Shown piece after piece: positions 34,766-43,051 of a DNA stretch of 64,000 bases. Within the stretch, counting starts at the first letter, position 1; every line of letters starts with the position of its first letter. Made by a program: the position numbers and the translations under genes. The DNA is taken from positions 1,798,001-1,862,000 of the forward strand of contig NZ_AP022601.1 in NCBI RefSeq assembly GCF_010726765.1, in the 5' to 3' direction. This DNA comes from Mycobacterium gallinarum (lineage in GTDB: Bacteria > Actinomycetota > Actinomycetes > Mycobacteriales > Mycobacteriaceae). The notes under the pieces are model-generated. The model had not been told where the DNA came from. It worked only from the letters and a program-made list of their open reading frames with translations, and made no database searches.

Positions 34766-35881
34766 TCAGAGCGCGACGACTCCGTAGTCGGCCACCCGCG
34801 CGCTGAGGTATCGCAGCTGGTCGGTTGCCGAGCCGAGGGTCTGATCGATGGCGGTCAGCCTCGCCGCATAGTGCGCGATGGGGTACTCAGCGGTCACGCC
34901 GATGCCGCCGTGCATCTGGATCGACTCTTCCGCGATGTGCTTGCCCGAGCGCCCGATCTGCATCTTGGCCCGTGCGGCCGCCACGGTGTCGAATCGTCCG
35001 TCGGCGACGCACACCGCCGCGTAGTAGTTCATGCTGCGCGCCAGCTCCAGCGAGACGTACATGTCGGCGGCCCGCTGGGTCAGGGTCTGGAACGTCTTGA
35101 GCGGCACACCGAACTGCTTGCGCGTCTTGAGGTAATTGGTGGTCAACTTCAAGGCTTCGTCCATCGCGCCAACCGCTTCGGCGCACAGCGCGGATTGGAA
35201 GCGGATCACCATTTCGTCGATGATCGCTGAGGCGTCGCCGCCCGCGCCCAGCTGCTGGGCGGCCGCATTGTCGAAGGTGATATCCGCCCCTCGCTGACCG
35301 TCGAAGGTCCGGTACGGAGTGCGGGTCACGCCCGAATTCTGTTGAGAAGAGAAGTCCACCAGGAACAGACCCGAGCCGCCGTCCGGTAGCGAAGCGCTGA
35401 CCAATATCACGTCGGCGCTGTCACCTGCGATCACCGGGCTCTTGCGGCCGGTGATCGTCCACGCGTCGCCGTGACCAGAAGCCTTGGTGCCCAGGGCCTT
35501 CGCGCCGCGGCGGTCGCACTCTGCGTGGGCGATGGCGAGCAGCAGCTCCCCGGCGGCGACAGCGTCGAGAAGCGCGCGCTGCTCGTCGGTTCCATGCGCC
35601 GCGATCACCGCGCCCGGAACAAGCGCGGCGGCTGCAGCCGGTTCGGGAGCCAGCCGACGGCCGATCTCGGTCATCACGACCATCACCTCAATGGGGCCGG
35701 AGTCATTGTCGAAACCCATTCCGAGGATGCCGATCTCGGCCAGCTGCTGCCACACCTCGCGGCTCCAGCCAACCTCGGATTCGATCACCTTGTTCCGCGC
35801 CTCGGTGTCATAGGCCTTCGCCAGTACGTCGCGGGTGGTGTCGGCCAGCATCCGCTGTTCTTCGGTGAGATCAAAGTTCAT
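34766..35881 (-). CDS. Acyl-CoA dehydrogenase (smaller partner of a pair)
   Basis: The 371-residue protein starts MNFDLTEEQRMLADTTRDVL and has the C-terminal domain with YLKTRKQFGVPLKTFQTLTQ and MHGGIGVTAEYPIAHYAARL. The central FAD/acyl domain is shortened, with few of the usual motifs, as in the non-catalytic-looking subunits of FadE heterotetramers. It lies 3 bp downstream of a full-length acyl-CoA dehydrogenase on the same strand, so the two very likely form one enzyme. The substrate is unknown; such pairs are typical of steroid and branched-chain catabolism. Confidence 0.9.
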   Translation of the reverse strand: MNFDLTEEQRMLADTTRDVLAKAYDTEARNKVIESEVGWSREVWQQLAEIGILGMGFDNDSGPIEVMVVMTEIGRRLAPEPAAAAALVPGAVIAAHGTDEQRALLDAVAAGELLLAIAHAECDRRGAKALGTKASGHGDAWTITGRKSPVIAGDSADVILVSASLPDGGSGLFLVDFSSQQNSGVTRTPYRTFDGQRGADITFDNAAAQQLGAGGDASAIIDEMVIRFQSALCAEAVGAMDEALKLTTNYLKTRKQFGVPLKTFQTLTQRAADMYVSLELARSMNYYAAVCVADGRFDTVAAARAKMQIGRSGKHIAEESIQMHGGIGVTAEYPIAHYAARLTAIDQTLGSATDQLRYLSARVADYGVVAL

Positions 35882-35884
35882 GGT

Positions 35885-37063
35885 TCACAGTCCAAGGATG
35901 GTCGAGGCAATGATGGTTCGCTGCACCTCGTTGCTGCCGCCGTATATCGAGGTCTTGCGATAGTTCAGGTACTTCGGCGCGGCGTGCTGCGCCCACGCGG
36001 GCGATGCGGCATCGGCCGCGCCGAATGGCAGCGCGTTGGGGCCGGCGACCTCCACCAGCAAATCAGTGACCGTCTGCTGCAACTGGCTACCGCGCAGCTT
36101 CAGGATCGATGAGGCCGGGTTCGGCTTGCCCGTTCCCTCATCGCCGCTGACGCGCAACTGTGTGAGTTCCAGTGCCAGCAGCTCACATTCGGCCTCGGCG
36201 ATCCGGGACGCAAAGATCGGATCCTGCAACAACGTGGTGTCACCGTCGCCGATGGTTGTGGTGGCCGCGTATCGCTTGACGTCGTCGAGCCAAACTTTGG
36301 TGGTGCCGATCCGGGCGATGCCGGTGCGCTCATTGGACAGCAGGAATTTCGCGTAGCCCCAGCCCGCGTTCTCTTCACCGACGAGCTGATCGGCAGGCAC
36401 CCGAACGTCTTCGAACCAGACCTCGTTGACCTCGTAGCTGCCATCGATCAGCTTGATCGGCCGCAAGGTGATGCCGGGGGTACTCATCTCGGCAAGCAGG
36501 ATCGATATGCCGGCTTGTTTTCTCGGCGCGTCGGGATCGGTACGCGCCAACACGAAGATCCAGTCTGCGAACTGGCCGAGCGTGGTCCAGGTCTTCTGGC
36601 CGTTGATCACGTAGTGGTCGCCGTCGCGCACCGCCGTAGTGCGCAGGCTCGCCAAGTCCGAGCCGGCCTCTGGCTCGGAGAAGCCTTGTGCCCACCAGAT
36701 GTCCAGGTTTGCCGTCGGGGGCAGAAACCGCTGCTTCATCTCCTGGGAACCGAACTGTGCGATGACCGGGCCGATCATGCTGGCGTTGAAGGCCAGTGGT
36801 TCGGGGACGCGGGCCATCCGCAACTCGTCAGACCAGATCTGGCGCTGCAGTGGAGTCCAGTCTTTGCCGCCCCACTCGACGGGCCAGTTCGGCACCGCCA
36901 AACCGGCGGCGTTGAGGATCTGCTGGGTGGCGACCATGTCCTCGGGAAAGCGCAACTCGTCGTTGCGAGCCCGCTCGAGGATCTCGGCCGGAACCTGGGT
37001 GGTGAAGAAATCCCGCAATTCGTCCCGGAACTTCGCATCCTCGTCACTGAGCGCTAATCGCAT
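35885..37063 (-). CDS. Acyl-CoA dehydrogenase
   Basis: The 392-residue flavoprotein has WWAQGFSEPEAGSDLASLRT (acyl/FAD loop), INGQKTWTTLGQFADWIFVL, and the C-terminal YGGSNEVQRTIIASTILGL, a near-consensus end for the family. It is the first gene of a two-gene operon with the shorter dehydrogenase. A small inverted repeat GTGAC-ctc-GTCAC (37086-37098) lies 23 bp upstream of the start and could be an operator. No other pathway genes are adjacent, so this operon looks like a stand-alone member of a dispersed regulon. Confidence 0.92.
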   Translation of the reverse strand: MRLALSDEDAKFRDELRDFFTTQVPAEILERARNDELRFPEDMVATQQILNAAGLAVPNWPVEWGGKDWTPLQRQIWSDELRMARVPEPLAFNASMIGPVIAQFGSQEMKQRFLPPTANLDIWWAQGFSEPEAGSDLASLRTTAVRDGDHYVINGQKTWTTLGQFADWIFVLARTDPDAPRKQAGISILLAEMSTPGITLRPIKLIDGSYEVNEVWFEDVRVPADQLVGEENAGWGYAKFLLSNERTGIARIGTTKVWLDDVKRYAATTTIGDGDTTLLQDPIFASRIAEAECELLALELTQLRVSGDEGTGKPNPASSILKLRGSQLQQTVTDLLVEVAGPNALPFGAADAASPAWAQHAAPKYLNYRKTSIYGGSNEVQRTIIASTILGL

Positions 37064-37075
37064 GATCGCGACCCT

Positions 37076-37231
37076 ACTTTCTCTCGTGACCTCGTCACAC
37101 TCACGTTAGGAGCCTATGAGGCCGCATTTGGTGCGGGTGTCCATGTCCAGAAAGGCCGCGGGCTCGGCCAATCGCACTACTTCGGCTGGAAAGTAGCGGG
37201 TTGGAAGCCATACGGCGCGGTCCAGGCCTAA
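37076..37231 (+). pseudogene. Possible 3' remnant of a lost gene
   Basis: In the gap between the divergent dehydrogenase and response-regulator genes, one plus-strand frame ending at TAA 37229-37231 reads a non-random peptide: GVHVQKGRGLGQSHYFGWK then VAGWKPYGAVQA. It is rich in W, Y, H and G, unlike shadow translations here, which are rich in R, A and P. No start codon with a ribosome site exists for it in the gap. It may be the tail of a deleted gene. The parent family is not recognised. Alternatively it is chance. Confidence 0.35.
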
Positions 37232-37282
37232 TCCTTTTTCGTGGCACATGCGTGCGGTCGGGTACAGAACCGACGATCATTC

Positions 37283-37301
37283 TGTGAAGATTCGCTCAAG
37301 A
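37283..37301 (+). promoter_or_regulatory. Direct-repeat motif upstream of the response regulator (candidate OmpR-type site)
   Basis: TGTGAAGATTCGCTCAAGA contains two related octamers (TGTGAAGA and GCTCAAGA) 11 bp apart, the geometry of OmpR-family sites. It lies 48-66 bp before the response-regulator start. A copy with 17 of 19 identical bases lies at 40088-40106 upstream of the DUF305 lipoprotein gene. Confidence 0.6.
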
Positions 37302-37348
37302 CCTGGGTCGTGGGTTCCCGAAATCCTTCGGGGCGGCACGATGAAGGC

Positions 37349-38089
37349 ATGGACAAGCCTGCGGCTACCCACCCTGCGGGTTATCGAGCGTTGGTGGTCG
37401 ACGACGAGGTGGCGCTGGCCGAAGTCGTCGCGAGCTACCTCAGACGCGAGCATTTCGATGTCAGCCTTGCCCACAGCGGGGCCGACGCCCTGACGCAAGC
37501 TCGTGAGATCGATCCGGACGTCGTCGTTTTGGACCTCGCACTGCCGGGCATCGACGGCTTGGAGGTGTGCCGACAACTGCGCTCGTTCTCCGATGCCTAT
37601 GTCGTGATGCTCACCGCACGCGATACCGAACTGGACACCGTCGTGGGCCTGTCGGTCGGTGCCGACGACTATGTCACCAAACCGTTCAGTCCCCGGGAAT
37701 TGGTTGCGAGGATCCGGGCCATGCTGCGCCGGCCTCGCACCGTCGCTACGCCGATGGATGCCGCGGCCACCGTCGCCGAACCCCCACCGCGGGTGTTCGG
37801 GCCATTGTCCATCGACGTCGCGGGCCGCCGAGTGTTCATCGATGACGAGCCAGTCCTGCTGACCCGCACCGAGTTTGACGTCTTGGCCGCATTGTCGTCG
37901 CGTCCGGCAGTGGTCTTTACCCGCCGTCAGCTCCTCGAGGCCGTCTGGGGAGACTACTGGGGTGGCAATGAACATCTAGTCGACGTTCACATCGGACATC
38001 TGCGCCGAAAGTTGTCGGATGACCCCGCCGATCCCCGCTACGTGATCACGGTCCGCGGTGTCGGCTACCGAATGGGAAGCGGCCAGTGA
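37349..38089 (+). CDS. OmpR-family response regulator
   Basis: From ATG 37349 the protein has 246 residues: a receiver domain (about 12-125) with acidic pair D18-D19, phosphorylated aspartate 62 (VVLDLALPGIDG) and lysine 111 (DDYVTKPF), a linker with PPP, and a winged-helix effector domain (about 150-245) ending YVITVRGVGYRMGSGQ. It forms a two-component system with the overlapping downstream kinase (GTGA). The frame is open upstream to 37241 but without fold or ribosome site. A direct-repeat motif just upstream suggests autoregulation. Confidence 0.93.
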   Translation: MDKPAATHPAGYRALVVDDEVALAEVVASYLRREHFDVSLAHSGADALTQAREIDPDVVVLDLALPGIDGLEVCRQLRSFSDAYVVMLTARDTELDTVVGLSVGADDYVTKPFSPRELVARIRAMLRRPRTVATPMDAAATVAEPPPRVFGPLSIDVAGRRVFIDDEPVLLTRTEFDVLAALSSRPAVVFTRRQLLEAVWGDYWGGNEHLVDVHIGHLRRKLSDDPADPRYVITVRGVGYRMGSGQ

Positions 38090-39216
38090 GGACAGCAATG
38101 ACCATTCAACCCGGGCCACGGCGCAGTCCTGGAGTCGGGGCCCGGCTGCTGCTGGCGCAAGCCTTGGTGCTCCTCGCCGGCGGCGCCACCACATGGATTG
38201 TCGCTGTCATCGTCGGCCCGCCGCTGTTCCGGGACCACTTGCAGCAGGCGGGGCTTCCCCATTCATCCAACGAGCAGTTCCATGCCGAGCAGGCCTACCG
38301 GTACGCCACAGCCATCTCCATCGCGGTCGCTATCGGGGTGGCCGCATTGACCGCTCTTCTCGTCACCTGGTACTTCAGCCGCCGCCTGCAGCGCTCAATC
38401 GCCGAGGTCGCTTCCGCCGCCACTGCGGTCGCTGACGGCCGCTATGACATCCGCGTGTCGCCACTGCGCCTAGGGGAAGATTTCGCGAATCTGTCCGGCG
38501 CGTTCAATCGGATGTCTGAGCGGCTCGAAACGGTCGAAGCCACTCGGCGCCAGCTCTTCGGTGACCTCGCCCATGAGATCAGGACACCGGTCTCGGTGCT
38601 CAAGGCCTACATCGAGGCCGTCGAGGACGGAGTGAAAACCCTTGACCCCGAGACGGTTGCAGTGCTCAACGATCAAGCGGGTCGGCTGGTGCGCTTCTCC
38701 GATGACTTGGCCGCGCTCGCTCAAGCCGAGGAAGGGCCCGGTGCGGTCGCACCACGGTGGATCGACCCCCGTGCCGCGATCGCCACCTCCGTGGCTGCGG
38801 CAAGTGATCGATATGCGGACAAGGACGTCGAATTGTCATTCGATGCCGTTGACCCGCTGCCCAAGGTGTGGGCGGACCCTTTGCGCCTGGCACAGGTGGT
38901 GGGAAACCTTCTCGACAACGCTCTGCGTCACACCGCTCCGCGAGGTCACGTCGAGCTCAACGCGGCGGCGCAGCCCGGCAAACTGATCATCACGGTGAAC
39001 GACGACGGTGATGGCATCGCTGCCGAGCACCTCCCGCACGTGTTCGAACGTTTCTACCGCGCCGATTCCGCTCGCGACCGAGGCCACGGCGGCGCTGGGA
39101 TCGGGTTGGCAATCGCCAAGGCCCTCACCGAAGCCCACGGCGGCCGCATCACGGCAGCCAGCCGCGGACCCGGGCTGGGCAGTACCTTCACAATCGAGTT
39201 GCCCCTTACCCGCTGA
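38086..39216 (+). CDS. Sensor histidine kinase
   Basis: The GTG start overlaps the regulator stop. The 376-residue protein has two membrane helices (about 20-43 and 73-96). Between them is a short loop of roughly 30 residues containing three histidines (RDHLQQAGLPHSSNEQFHAE), which could bind a metal ion. It is followed by HAMP (about 97-150), the HisKA motif with H163 (GDLAHEIRTP) and a HATPase domain with NLLDNALRH, DDGDGI and GHGGAGIGLAI. Given the neighbouring Met/His-rich DUF305 lipoprotein, metal (perhaps copper) sensing is a reasonable inference, not shown. Confidence 0.92.
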   Translation: MRTAMTIQPGPRRSPGVGARLLLAQALVLLAGGATTWIVAVIVGPPLFRDHLQQAGLPHSSNEQFHAEQAYRYATAISIAVAIGVAALTALLVTWYFSRRLQRSIAEVASAATAVADGRYDIRVSPLRLGEDFANLSGAFNRMSERLETVEATRRQLFGDLAHEIRTPVSVLKAYIEAVEDGVKTLDPETVAVLNDQAGRLVRFSDDLAALAQAEEGPGAVAPRWIDPRAAIATSVAAASDRYADKDVELSFDAVDPLPKVWADPLRLAQVVGNLLDNALRHTAPRGHVELNAAAQPGKLIITVNDDGDGIAAEHLPHVFERFYRADSARDRGHGGAGIGLAIAKALTEAHGGRITAASRGPGLGSTFTIELPLTR

Positions 39217-39304
39217 CACCCCGTGACCGCGCAATGCGGTCCACCCCGATCATTATCTAGCGGCGCGGTGACCACCGCCGCCCCATTCGCGCCTGACCCG
39301 GCTT

Positions 39305-39967
39305 CTACAACGAGGCCAGGATCTTGTTCATCGTGTCGATCTCCTGCTGCTGGCTGGTGACGATCGACTGTGCCAAGGCAATCGTGTCGGGGTACTGACC
39401 ATCCTTGATCTCGTTCTGCGCCATGGTAATCGCACCCTCGTGATGCTCGATCATCTGAGTCAGGAAGAGCTTGGTGGCGGCCACTCCCTGAGCGTTCCGC
39501 AGTGCGGCCATGTCCGCCTCCGACATCATGCCGGCCATCCCCGGCATGCCGTCCATCCCTGGCATGCCGGGCATCCCACCGTGGCCGGGCATCCCACTGT
39601 GACCGGGCATATCCATCCCGGGCATCATCGGCATCGCGGGCACGCCCCACTGAGTGAGCCAGGACTGCATCTGTTGAATCTCGGGAGCCTGAGCGGCCTT
39701 GATCTGCTCGGCCAGGTCTAGAACTCGCGGGTCGATTCCTTGCTTATCCAACACAATGTCGCTCATCTCGATTGCCTGCTGATGATGAGGGATCATGTGC
39801 TGAGCGAACATCACATCAGCGTGATTATGGGCTTCGGTGGCCGACGCCGACGGCGCAGACACCGACGACGAATCAGCTCCCTGCGTAGTGCCGGTACTGC
39901 TACACGCACCAACGGTGACCAGCGCGGCCAGCGTGGCCGCACCGACGGCCAGCGTCTTCCTCTTCAT
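39305..39967 (-). CDS. DUF305 lipoprotein with Met/His-rich segment
   Basis: From ATG 39967, preceded by GGAAGGGA, the protein has 220 residues. A lipoprotein signal ends at cysteine 22 (VTVGAC). The DUF305 ferritin-like fold shows FAQHMIPHHQQAIEMSD (residues 54-70) and QMIEHHEGAITMAQ (171-184). Between them residues 112-148 are a Met-Gly-Pro-His segment (12 Met, 2 His), a composition typical of periplasmic copper-binding proteins. The family is linked to copper in other bacteria. A longer in-frame start at 40195 is rejected because it adds a basic non-signal stretch. It is convergent with the two-component system, and a shared motif upstream suggests control by it. Confidence 0.9.
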   Translation of the reverse strand: MKRKTLAVGAATLAALVTVGACSSTGTTQGADSSSVSAPSASATEAHNHADVMFAQHMIPHHQQAIEMSDIVLDKQGIDPRVLDLAEQIKAAQAPEIQQMQSWLTQWGVPAMPMMPGMDMPGHSGMPGHGGMPGMPGMDGMPGMAGMMSEADMAALRNAQGVAATKLFLTQMIEHHEGAITMAQNEIKDGQYPDTIALAQSIVTSQQQEIDTMNKILASL

Positions 39968-40087
39968 CACAATGAGTCCCTTCCTCGTTTTCACGTCGAC
40001 GCGACTGCAGCGCCCCTGGTCGACGCACGGCCCATCCCGACGCATCTTCGAGCATTCGCGTCGCCCGTATGGCCCCACTAGACGTTT

Positions 40088-40106
40088 TGTGAAGATTCGA
40101 TAAAGA
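40088..40106 (+). promoter_or_regulatory. Direct-repeat motif upstream of the DUF305 gene (candidate OmpR-type site)
   Basis: TGTGAAGATTCGATAAAGA matches the motif at 37283-37301 in 17 of 19 bases, with the octamers TGTGAAGA and GATAAAGA 11 bp apart. It lies 121-139 bp upstream of the DUF305 gene (which reads leftwards) in a 237-bp gap with no other gene. Confidence 0.6.
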
Positions 40107-40204
40107 ACGACAACCACCCATCGAGATGCCCTCACACAGCAAGGGTTTGGCGTGCCGACTGACGGCGACAGTGGATGGGGGCGGACGTCATGCACCCGCG
40201 TGGG

Positions 40205-40768
40205 TCAGCCTTGCGGAGGGGGCTGTCGCGACTCATCGACCGCGCTCAGCGTCAACTGTCGGCGGTGGTGGTCGTAGTGCCGGCCGGGATAGGCGTAGAC
40301 GTCCGCGAGCGTCATGTAATCGCGAAAGTACGGATCCCACCCGCGCGGGTAATGCATCCCACGGCGAAAGGCATCCACGCTCTCCCGGGCGAGGGACCCC
40401 TCGAGCTTCTCGATGACGCGGTCCATCTTCTTGCCCATGCGCCGGCGATTGAAAACCAGAGCTGCAGCGCAGGACCCGTAATAATTGATCGCGTGGAACG
40501 GCCGCGTCGCCGCGTCGAGAAGCCGGGCGAAGCTGCGGCTGGCGCCGTCCGGTAGTCGGCCGAACGCGCGCACGAGAATCAGTAGCCGTCGCACGACCAT
40601 GTATCCGAACACCATGTGGAAGAGCAGTTGCTCGTTGGTCCAACGAGTGCCCGACGTTGGCTTCTTCCAGTCGAGGTTGTTCGCGCTGGACAAGAGGAGC
40701 TGAAAATCGGCGCGCGCTCGTTCTAAGTCTGCCGCGAGCGCTGCACGATCGATCACTGGTTCCGACAT
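40205..40768 (-). CDS. DinB-like / DUF664-type putative metal-dependent protein
   Basis: The 187-residue protein resembles the DinB/YfiT four-helix superfamily: an N-terminal helix (LERARADFQLLLSSANNLDW), a TNEQLLFHMVFGYMVV helix carrying the first histidine, and a C-terminal YAYPGRHYDHHRRQLTL helix with further histidines, which together could bind a divalent metal. In actinobacteria many members are mycothiol-dependent transferases; this is family knowledge and not proven here. It stands alone between the DUF305 gene and the WGxxGxxG gene. Confidence 0.75.
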   Translation of the reverse strand: MSEPVIDRAALAADLERARADFQLLLSSANNLDWKKPTSGTRWTNEQLLFHMVFGYMVVRRLLILVRAFGRLPDGASRSFARLLDAATRPFHAINYYGSCAAALVFNRRRMGKKMDRVIEKLEGSLARESVDAFRRGMHYPRGWDPYFRDYMTLADVYAYPGRHYDHHRRQLTLSAVDESRQPPPQG

Positions 40769-40894
40769 GGCTCACCTTGATCCGCGAAGTTCGCAACTCG
40801 AGCCTATGCCGTGCGACGCCAGTGCGACAGAGTCAACACTGTCGAGAGGTATACCGCGGTCACCTGTCCTTGGTGTGGCAGCCCCGACACGCAA

Positions 40895-40935
40895 GAACGC
40901 GACCCCCGCCAGAAACACTGACGGGGGTCGCGTTC
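40895..40935 (-). terminator. Hairpin terminator after the WGxxGxxG protein gene
   Basis: A perfect 14-bp GC-rich inverted repeat (GAACGCGACCCCCG at 40895-40908, complement at 40922-40935) with a 13-nt loop lies 13 bp after the stop of the leftward gene at 40949. No T run follows. Confidence 0.75.
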
Positions 40936-40948
40936 AGCCCTGAATGTC

Positions 40949-41224
40949 TTACGCGCGCGGGTTGTTGGTGATGGTGCCGCCCGCGCGGGTCGCCGGGTAG
41001 TCGGCGTCCTTGCGCCGCTTCAGGCCGACGAGACCGACGAGACCGAGCAGACCGGCAAGGCCCCACAGGCCGTTGTCGCCGCCGTCATCTTCGGGCGCCT
41101 CTTGCGACTGCGCCAGGGTCGTGGTGGTGCTAGACGGTGCTTCGAAGGTGGATGCGGTTGCAACGCCCGTACCGCCGAACAGCAGGGTAAGGGTGGTGGC
41201 TCCGACAACGAGTGTCTTGTTCAT
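40949..41224 (-). CDS. Small exported WGxxGxxG-type protein
   Basis: The 91-residue protein has a signal peptide (MNKTLVVGATTLTLLFGGTG then VATA), a short Ser/Thr and acidic stretch, and a C-terminal hydrophobic segment LWGLAGLLGLVGLVGL followed by KRRKD. This matches the WGxxGxxG-CTERM type, a tripartite tail (motif, membrane helix, basic cluster) often associated with protein sorting. Unlike most, it has a further 22-residue tail after the basic cluster. Function is unknown. A GGGAGA ribosome site lies before the ATG and a strong hairpin follows the gene. Confidence 0.75.
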   Translation of the reverse strand: MNKTLVVGATTLTLLFGGTGVATASTFEAPSSTTTTLAQSQEAPEDDGGDNGLWGLAGLLGLVGLVGLKRRKDADYPATRAGGTITNNPRA

Positions 41225-41680
41225 GTATTTCTCCCAATGGTTTGACCGGCCGAATCACGACCGGTCGCTGAATAGATGCGGACCGGGGTGCTCCAGTCAT
41301 GAAAGTCAGGGGGTGCCGGTGTTTGCTCCGGCTAACCTCAACTCGCCAGCCAGTAATTGACGGAAGTGCACCGGTCCAAACCACACAGCTTGCAACTTGT
41401 GTCCTCTGAAACTTGTTTTGCCAGCTCAGCGGTGTTGGTGATGAATAACACTGCGCTGGTCAACGACACGAGTTTGGATCGAAACGATCCGGGCACTCGA
41501 TCAGCAGTGGGCTTCATCTGGCGAGGGGATGTCGCTGATGTTCCTGCGAGGCGGTCGGCGCGGTCATCCCCTCTGTTAAGACCCTAGCTTTGCCGGGCCG
41601 ACCGTCGTCCCCTCAAACCGGATAACACTGTCACCTGCACTCATTCACCATCCGGCGCCCCGATGCCCGCGGGTCTGCGG
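41225..41680. other. 456-bp gap without a supported gene
   Basis: The right part follows the stop of the leftward membrane-protein gene. The left part is the upstream region of the WGxxGxxG gene and contains GACCGG/CCGGTC (41244-41249, 41261-41266), which may lie in its 5' leader. A 76-codon plus-strand frame (41357-41587) has no ribosome site, no hydrophobic segment and shadow-like composition. Nothing else is recognised. Confidence 0.6.
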
Positions 41681-43051
41681 TCAGGCGCCGAACAGTAGGT
41701 ACAGGCCGGCGAAGGTATATCCGACCATGGTCAGCATCATCGCGAGCTGGCCGGTCAGTTGATGACCTACCGGCAGCACCCGCAGTGCCTTGTCGTGCGC
41801 GGCGATCACAGCCAACATGTGTCCGATGACCACGGAGGCGACCTTGATGGTCCACAGCAAAGTCGGGTTCAGAGATAGGAAGTACTGCACGTCGCCGGAG
41901 TCCAGGCCGAGGAGATGCCAGCCCCGGCCGAGCGGGTCGGCGAGCCGCACCATGGTCTCCTGGCCTCGCTCGACGAGGTAGGAAAGGTAATGCGCGAAAA
42001 TGTATCCCACGACTATGGGAATGAGGCTGTGGGCGAGTAGTCCAGGTAACTCGCGGCGTCGTTCGCGACTTACACCGGCGGCCGCGCGGGCCGCAGCGGA
42101 GAATGTCACGCCGACTGCAAGCACGAAAAGCAACAGTGTGAGGGTTCGCAACACCGTGCCGCCCGCGAAATCGCCGACCAGAGGAATGGCGGCGGCGTTG
42201 CGATTGACGAAGTTATTGTAGGTGGCGGACTGGGAGAAGCTGTCGAACGCGGTGGATCCGAGGAGCACCGCCATCACTGCTACGGTGCCGGGGCGCACCG
42301 GCATGGTGGGCAGATGATCGAGCGGATTGCCCAGGACAATGCGCCCTGTGGCGCGATTTCTTCTAAATGGCGCCAGCCGCGAGACTGTCACGCTGTACAC
42401 CTCGAAGGGGTCGGCTCGGGCGAACCACGTCGTTCCGAATACTGCTGCGCCAACGAACATTGCGACCAGATAGATGAGGATCCAGATCTTGATCGCCGTG
42501 AGCGAGCCAGGATCCGAGCTGGCTAGTTCCAGCCACACGAAGGCAAACAGCCCCACCACCGCCGGCCAGTATCCCCAGCCCGGCCGGTACTGCAGACGGC
42601 CCTGAGAGGCCGCGGCGTCGCGGCGTCCGACCTGCACCAGTCGCCATACAGTGCGCACCGGCGAGATCACTCGCCAAATCGGGCCCACGACAACCGAAAT
42701 GGCGACGAGCCCGACCCACAGCAACACATAGAACACGCCCGGTAGCGCGTTGTCATTGTCTTGGGGTCCCCAGATTGCGGCGACGGCAACCCAGATGGAG
42801 AAGATCGCGGCGGCCGCCGCGACGATCCATCGTACGACCGGGGAGTCGACGGCAGCGGTCACCCACGCGGGTAATTCGCGTCCTGGCTTCGCTGGGTCGA
42901 ATCGCGGCGTCCTCCACGCGACAGCGACAACGGCGAATGTCGCAGCCAAGGCCCAAGCGGCCCCAATCAGCGCGTACGACAACGGCACTGGGAGATCGGT
43001 CGATCCGCCTACCCCGTGCGCAAGGACCGTCACCGCCGCTTCGGGCGTCAA
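41681..43051 (-). CDS. Multi-pass membrane protein of a cupredoxin/YcnI locus (function unknown)
   Basis: The 456-residue protein has about nine to ten membrane helices and several conserved-looking loops (VFGTTWFARADPFEVYSVTV, HYLSYLVERGQETMVRLADP, VIGHMLAVIAAHDKAL). No enzyme family is recognised. In actinobacteria this kind of protein is commonly encoded next to cupredoxin-like lipoproteins and YcnI, as here, which suggests a role in copper or redox handling at the membrane. The start is an unusual TTG at 43051 in a TTGA overlap with the upstream gene's stop; a GTG seven codons later is the alternative. Last gene of the leftward three-gene operon. Confidence 0.75.
   Translation of the reverse strand: MTPEAAVTVLAHGVGGSTDLPVPLSYALIGAAWALAATFAVVAVAWRTPRFDPAKPGRELPAWVTAAVDSPVVRWIVAAAAAIFSIWVAVAAIWGPQDNDNALPGVFYVLLWVGLVAISVVVGPIWRVISPVRTVWRLVQVGRRDAAASQGRLQYRPGWGYWPAVVGLFAFVWLELASSDPGSLTAIKIWILIYLVAMFVGAAVFGTTWFARADPFEVYSVTVSRLAPFRRNRATGRIVLGNPLDHLPTMPVRPGTVAVMAVLLGSTAFDSFSQSATYNNFVNRNAAAIPLVGDFAGGTVLRTLTLLLFVLAVGVTFSAAARAAAGVSRERRRELPGLLAHSLIPIVVGYIFAHYLSYLVERGQETMVRLADPLGRGWHLLGLDSGDVQYFLSLNPTLLWTIKVASVVIGHMLAVIAAHDKALRVLPVGHQLTGQLAMMLTMVGYTFAGLYLLFGA

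Noticed and set aside
40205..40796. Alternative frame of similar length over the DinB-like gene
   Set aside because: Arg/Pro-rich translation without any fold, while the chosen frame shows the DinB-type helices.
41357..41587. 76-codon plus-strand frame in the 41.2-41.7 kb gap
   Set aside because: No ribosome site, no signal or membrane segment, no recognisable motif.
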